Source: Bacteriovoracaceae bacterium (GTDB lineage Bacteria > Bdellovibrionota > Bacteriovoracia > Bacteriovoracales > Bacteriovoracaceae). Taken from it: a DNA stretch of 17,668 bases. A program made the translations under genes and the position numbers. The notes under the pieces were generated by a model, which did no database searches, was not told where the DNA came from, and saw only the letters and a list, made by a program, of their open reading frames with translations. Each line of letters starts with the position of its first letter. Within the stretch, counting starts at the first letter, position 1. Location: assembly GCA_947448095.1 (NCBI GenBank), contig CANFNN010000024.1, forward strand, positions 1 to 17,668. The letters are read 5' to 3'. Below, one piece after another: positions 14,875 to 17,668 of the stretch.

Positions 14875-17331
14875 ATGAAATCTGAACTTCTTCTACCCGT
14901 TGCTAATATGGCCATGTGCCTGGCCGCCATTCACCATGGTGCAGATGCCGTGTATTTTGGAGTGCCCTTTTTTAATGCCCGCGGCAGAACGACTGACTTT
15001 ACTTTGGAAGAACTTAAAGAGCTGATTGATTTGTGCCACCTCTATGGGGTGAAGACGAATCTTGCATTTAACGTAGTCATTTTTCAAAATGAGTATCCGA
15101 AAGTTATTGAGATGCTGGAGCAGGTCCTACCTATGGGGCCTGATGCCTTCATCGTCCAGGATCTTGGTCTGGCATCCCTGATTCGCAAGATGGCCCCCAA
15201 TCAACGAATCCATGCCTCGACTCAAATGACCGTGACGAACCCAGATGCCATCAAATTTGTAGATGACCTTTCCATAGACCGCTTTGTTTTAGGGCGTGAA
15301 AATTCACTTTCAGAAATTAAACTCATTCGGGAGCAAACGGATAAAGAGCTTGAAGTCTTTGTCCACGGAGCTCTTTGTGTTGCTTACTCAGGCCAGTGCT
15401 TTACCTCGGAATCCTTAGGGGGAAGAAGTGCCAATCGAGGCCAGTGCGCTCAAAGTTGCCGATTAGAATATGAGCTTTACGTCGATGATAAGAAAAAAGA
15501 GATGGGAGATAAAAAGTATCTCGTCTCGCCTAAAGACTTGATGGGGATCTCAGAAGTCAAAGAGCTAAGCGAGATCGGTGTCCATTCTTTTAAAATTGAA
15601 GGTCGCCTTAAGACCCCAGAATACGTCGCAAGTACTGCACGTAACTACCGCGAAGTCCTGGATGGCAAGAATCTGAATCTCAAACAAAGAGAAACGGAGC
15701 TTTCTTCTACTTACTCGCGCGGTTTTTTTACCGGATGGCTCAAGGGTGTTGATCACCAACAACTGGTGGATGGAACTTACAGCGCTCACCGTGGTCTTGA
15801 AGTTGGGACCATTAAAGAAGTCAAAAAGAAAACTTTCACGATCGAAACCAGCACCAAGCTTGAAGCTGGCATGGGACTACTGCTAGTCAATAAAGAAGAA
15901 GTGGGATCAAAAATATTCGCGGTTCAAAAAACAGGCAAGATTCTTGAAGTTGAACTTCTGCAAAAGAATCTGAACCTTGTGAAAGGCATGAAAGTCTATT
16001 TAAATTCTGATGAAGTCCTGGATAAAGAATTGCAAAAAGGCTGGCAATCCCGAGAATTTCAAAAGCGCATTCCATTAAAGATGATCGTGCAAGGCATGTA
16101 TAATGAGCCGATTCTGGTCAAAGCGATTGATCCTGAAGGTCGGGAAGTCTATGCCCAGACGATTTCATTCATGGCTCCGGCCAAGAATCGCTCCCTTAGT
16201 GAAGCCGAGCTAAAAACGGAATTAAGCTCTTTGGGTGGGAGTATCTACGAGTTGCAGAGTTTTGAGTGCTTCATTCAAGAAGGCTGCTTCATGAACCACC
16301 GGGAACTTAAAGACCTTCGCCGAGAGCTGATTGAGAAAATGAATGCCGCGAGGGTGCAACCCAAAGCGGTTCTTTTGAATAAAGTGGAACTTCCTTCGGT
16401 CCGTATGGTTGAGAATGCTTCCACTGGTTTAAATATTTTACTAAGAAATAAGGCCCAAGTTGATGGTTTCGCTGAGGCCATGAAACAAGGGCTATACCAA
16501 GGTCTTGACCAGTTAATTCAAATGGTCATTCTCGATTTTGAATTTGGAAAAGACTACGCTGCTTCAATTGAACTTCTTAAGCATCTTAAACTGACAACTG
16601 CCATTGCCACGACTCGCATTTTAAAACCAAAAGAATATCATAATTTAAAAATGATCATCAGATGTAACCCTGATAAAATTCTCGTGCGTAATCTTGGTGC
16701 AATTGAATTTCTAAGACGTGAATGCACGAATCCTTTAATCGGCGACTTTTCTCTTAATGTGACCAACTCTCTGACGGCCGTATACCTATTGAATAAGGGG
16801 CTTGAAACGGTCAATACTTCTTATGACCTCAATCAAGAGCAACTGCTTGACCTGATATCCCATAGTGATCCGGGGAGACTCGAAGTCACGCTTCATCAAT
16901 ATATGCCTGAATTTCATATGGAGCATTGTGTGTTTGCGGCGTTTCTCTCAACCGGAAGTTCTTTTAAAGATTGCGGCAAGCCTTGTGAAAAACATGAAGT
17001 GAAACTCAAAGACCCCTATGGTAATTGGCACTTTTTGAAGGCCGATCACGAATGCCGAAATACATTTTTCAAGGCGACTCCTCAGTCGGCTTCTTTTTTA
17101 TTAGCTGAGCTTAAAAACCGTGGCGTGAAGTCGCTTAGATTGGAAGCCCTAAATGAGGATGCTAAGGACCTTAATCATAAAATCCTAGTTTATCTTAAAC
17201 TCTTAAATGGATCGATGACTTCTCAAGCAGCCGTTGAAGAATTAAAAGTCATGGAGAGTTATGGGCTAGGGAAGGGTCAGTTGAATAAGACCGATACCTA
17301 TAAAGACCGTAAAAAAGAATCAAGCACTTAG
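14875..17331 (+). CDS. Long U32-family protein (RlhA/TrhP-type RNA hydroxylation, 'peptidase U32')
   Basis: This 818-residue cytoplasmic protein belongs to family U32, once called collagenase-like peptidases but now linked to RNA hydroxylation (RlhA on 23S rRNA, TrhP on tRNA U34) or ubiquinone synthesis. The catalytic-type core (1-260) begins ELLLPVANMAMCLAAIHHG and has the signature HGALCVAYSGQC and GRSANRGQCAQSCR, giving Cys168, 175, 191 and 195, likely iron-sulfur ligands. FKIEGRLKTPEYV follows. The middle has beta-rich regions and a DUF3656-like block. A second Cys set lies near the end at 685 (MEHCVF), 700 and 704 (DCGKPCEK) and 727 (HECRN), as in other long-form members. The tail after 790 is basic and probably disordered. 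I chose the ATG at 14875 because the family starts here; an in-frame TTG is at 14866. There is no clear ribosome site. The substrate RNA is not determined. Confidence 0.85.
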   Translation: MKSELLLPVANMAMCLAAIHHGADAVYFGVPFFNARGRTTDFTLEELKELIDLCHLYGVKTNLAFNVVIFQNEYPKVIEMLEQVLPMGPDAFIVQDLGLASLIRKMAPNQRIHASTQMTVTNPDAIKFVDDLSIDRFVLGRENSLSEIKLIREQTDKELEVFVHGALCVAYSGQCFTSESLGGRSANRGQCAQSCRLEYELYVDDKKKEMGDKKYLVSPKDLMGISEVKELSEIGVHSFKIEGRLKTPEYVASTARNYREVLDGKNLNLKQRETELSSTYSRGFFTGWLKGVDHQQLVDGTYSAHRGLEVGTIKEVKKKTFTIETSTKLEAGMGLLLVNKEEVGSKIFAVQKTGKILEVELLQKNLNLVKGMKVYLNSDEVLDKELQKGWQSREFQKRIPLKMIVQGMYNEPILVKAIDPEGREVYAQTISFMAPAKNRSLSEAELKTELSSLGGSIYELQSFECFIQEGCFMNHRELKDLRRELIEKMNAARVQPKAVLLNKVELPSVRMVENASTGLNILLRNKAQVDGFAEAMKQGLYQGLDQLIQMVILDFEFGKDYAASIELLKHLKLTTAIATTRILKPKEYHNLKMIIRCNPDKILVRNLGAIEFLRRECTNPLIGDFSLNVTNSLTAVYLLNKGLETVNTSYDLNQEQLLDLISHSDPGRLEVTLHQYMPEFHMEHCVFAAFLSTGSSFKDCGKPCEKHEVKLKDPYGNWHFLKADHECRNTFFKATPQSASFLLAELKNRGVKSLRLEALNEDAKDLNHKILVYLKLLNGSMTSQAAVEELKVMESYGLGKGQLNKTDTYKDRKKESST

Positions 17332-17411
17332 CCGGTCTCTGCCTTCTGTAAAATTTACTGAATAATCTAAATAGTCTCTGGTCCACTTCAATTTTGGCTA
17401 TGATTCTCCCT

Positions 17412-17668
17412 ATGAAAATTAAAAATACCCTTACCGCTTTATGGCTCTGTCTTAGTTTTTCGGTCCTGGCGGGTCCAGGCATCCCTAGTGACCATTTTGA
17501 TACTGTCGGCGCAGTAGATAGTTTTCAGTGGGCGCCCGAAAGATATGAAAAATCTTTTGAATATGACATTTTTTATTACATTCCAGCCACCATTAATCCT
17601 TTGGATAAAGTCGGTGCCTTGATCTTTAATCACGGTGGGGGAAGCTCCACCATGGACCGAGCCGGATC
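17412..17668 (+). CDS. Exported alpha/beta-hydrolase, N-terminal part (cut by window edge)
   Basis: The frame from the ATG at 17412 stays open to the right edge (85 residues). It begins with a signal peptide (MKIKNTLTALWLCLSFSVLA, cleaved before GPG). The mature part, SFEYDIFYYIPATINP then GALIFNHGGGSSTMDRAG, looks like the first strands and the oxyanion-hole HGGG motif of a secreted alpha/beta-hydrolase, such as polyhydroxybutyrate-depolymerase-like or dienelactone-hydrolase-like esterases. The nucleophile and the rest of the triad are outside the window, so the substrate class is open. An in-frame ATG four codons upstream (17400) is an alternative start; neither has a strong ribosome site. 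The gene follows the U32 gene by 80 bases on the same strand. Confidence 0.65.
   Translation, partial: MKIKNTLTALWLCLSFSVLAGPGIPSDHFDTVGAVDSFQWAPERYEKSFEYDIFYYIPATINPLDKVGALIFNHGGGSSTMDRAG

Overview
The window is about 17.7 kb of gene-dense, moderately AT-rich bacterial chromosome with no mobile element, rRNA, tRNA or CRISPR signal that I could see. Many products carry Sec signal peptides (M91-like metallopeptidase, endonuclease I, two putative outer-membrane proteins, a 5'-nucleotidase, and a hydrolase cut by the window end). Together with the compact layout and the mix of families, this suggests a Gram-negative of the Bdellovibrionota type (Bdellovibrio/Bacteriovorax-like predators). That placement is inference from general resemblance and was not tested by any search.

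Layout. 1-1624 (minus): proB-proA proline biosynthesis pair with a 4-nt ATGA overlap; proA runs off the left edge. 1752-2606 (plus): secreted M91-like zinc peptidase, ending tail-to-tail with scoB. 2603-6999 (minus): six closely spaced genes in transcription order: YkgJ-type Cys-rich protein, unknown exported protein, secreted endonuclease I, CREST/alkaline-ceramidase-like membrane hydrolase (start overlaps the nuclease stop), and the two 3-oxoacid CoA-transferase subunits scoA and scoB. 7002-7916 (plus): RlmM/FtsJ-like RNA 2'-O-methyltransferase, starting two bases from the divergent YkgJ gene. 8038-8745 (plus): second unknown exported, probably beta-rich protein. 8769-12775 (minus): GlcD-type FAD oxidoreductase, then a GAF-PAS histidine kinase without an adjacent response regulator, then an unknown protein whose start overlaps the kinase stop. 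12827-13198 (plus): small CoA-binding (YccU-type) protein, whose stop is interlocked with that of the next gene. 13195-14745 (minus): periplasmic UshA-like 5'-nucleotidase. 14875-17331 (plus): long U32-family protein (RNA hydroxylase-type) with two Cys clusters. 17412 to the end (plus): start of an exported alpha/beta-hydrolase.

How it fits together. Several products suit a scavenging or predatory life: secreted DNase and 5'-nucleotidase for nucleotide salvage, a secreted peptidase, a ceramidase-like lipid hydrolase, and CoA transfer to acetoacetate-type acids. The rest are housekeeping (proline synthesis, rRNA/tRNA modification). The least explained items are the CREST hydrolase with an intact catalytic set inside the nuclease-scoAB cluster, and the unknown Cys-containing protein translationally coupled to the orphan histidine kinase. 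No intergenic gap exceeds about 130 bp.
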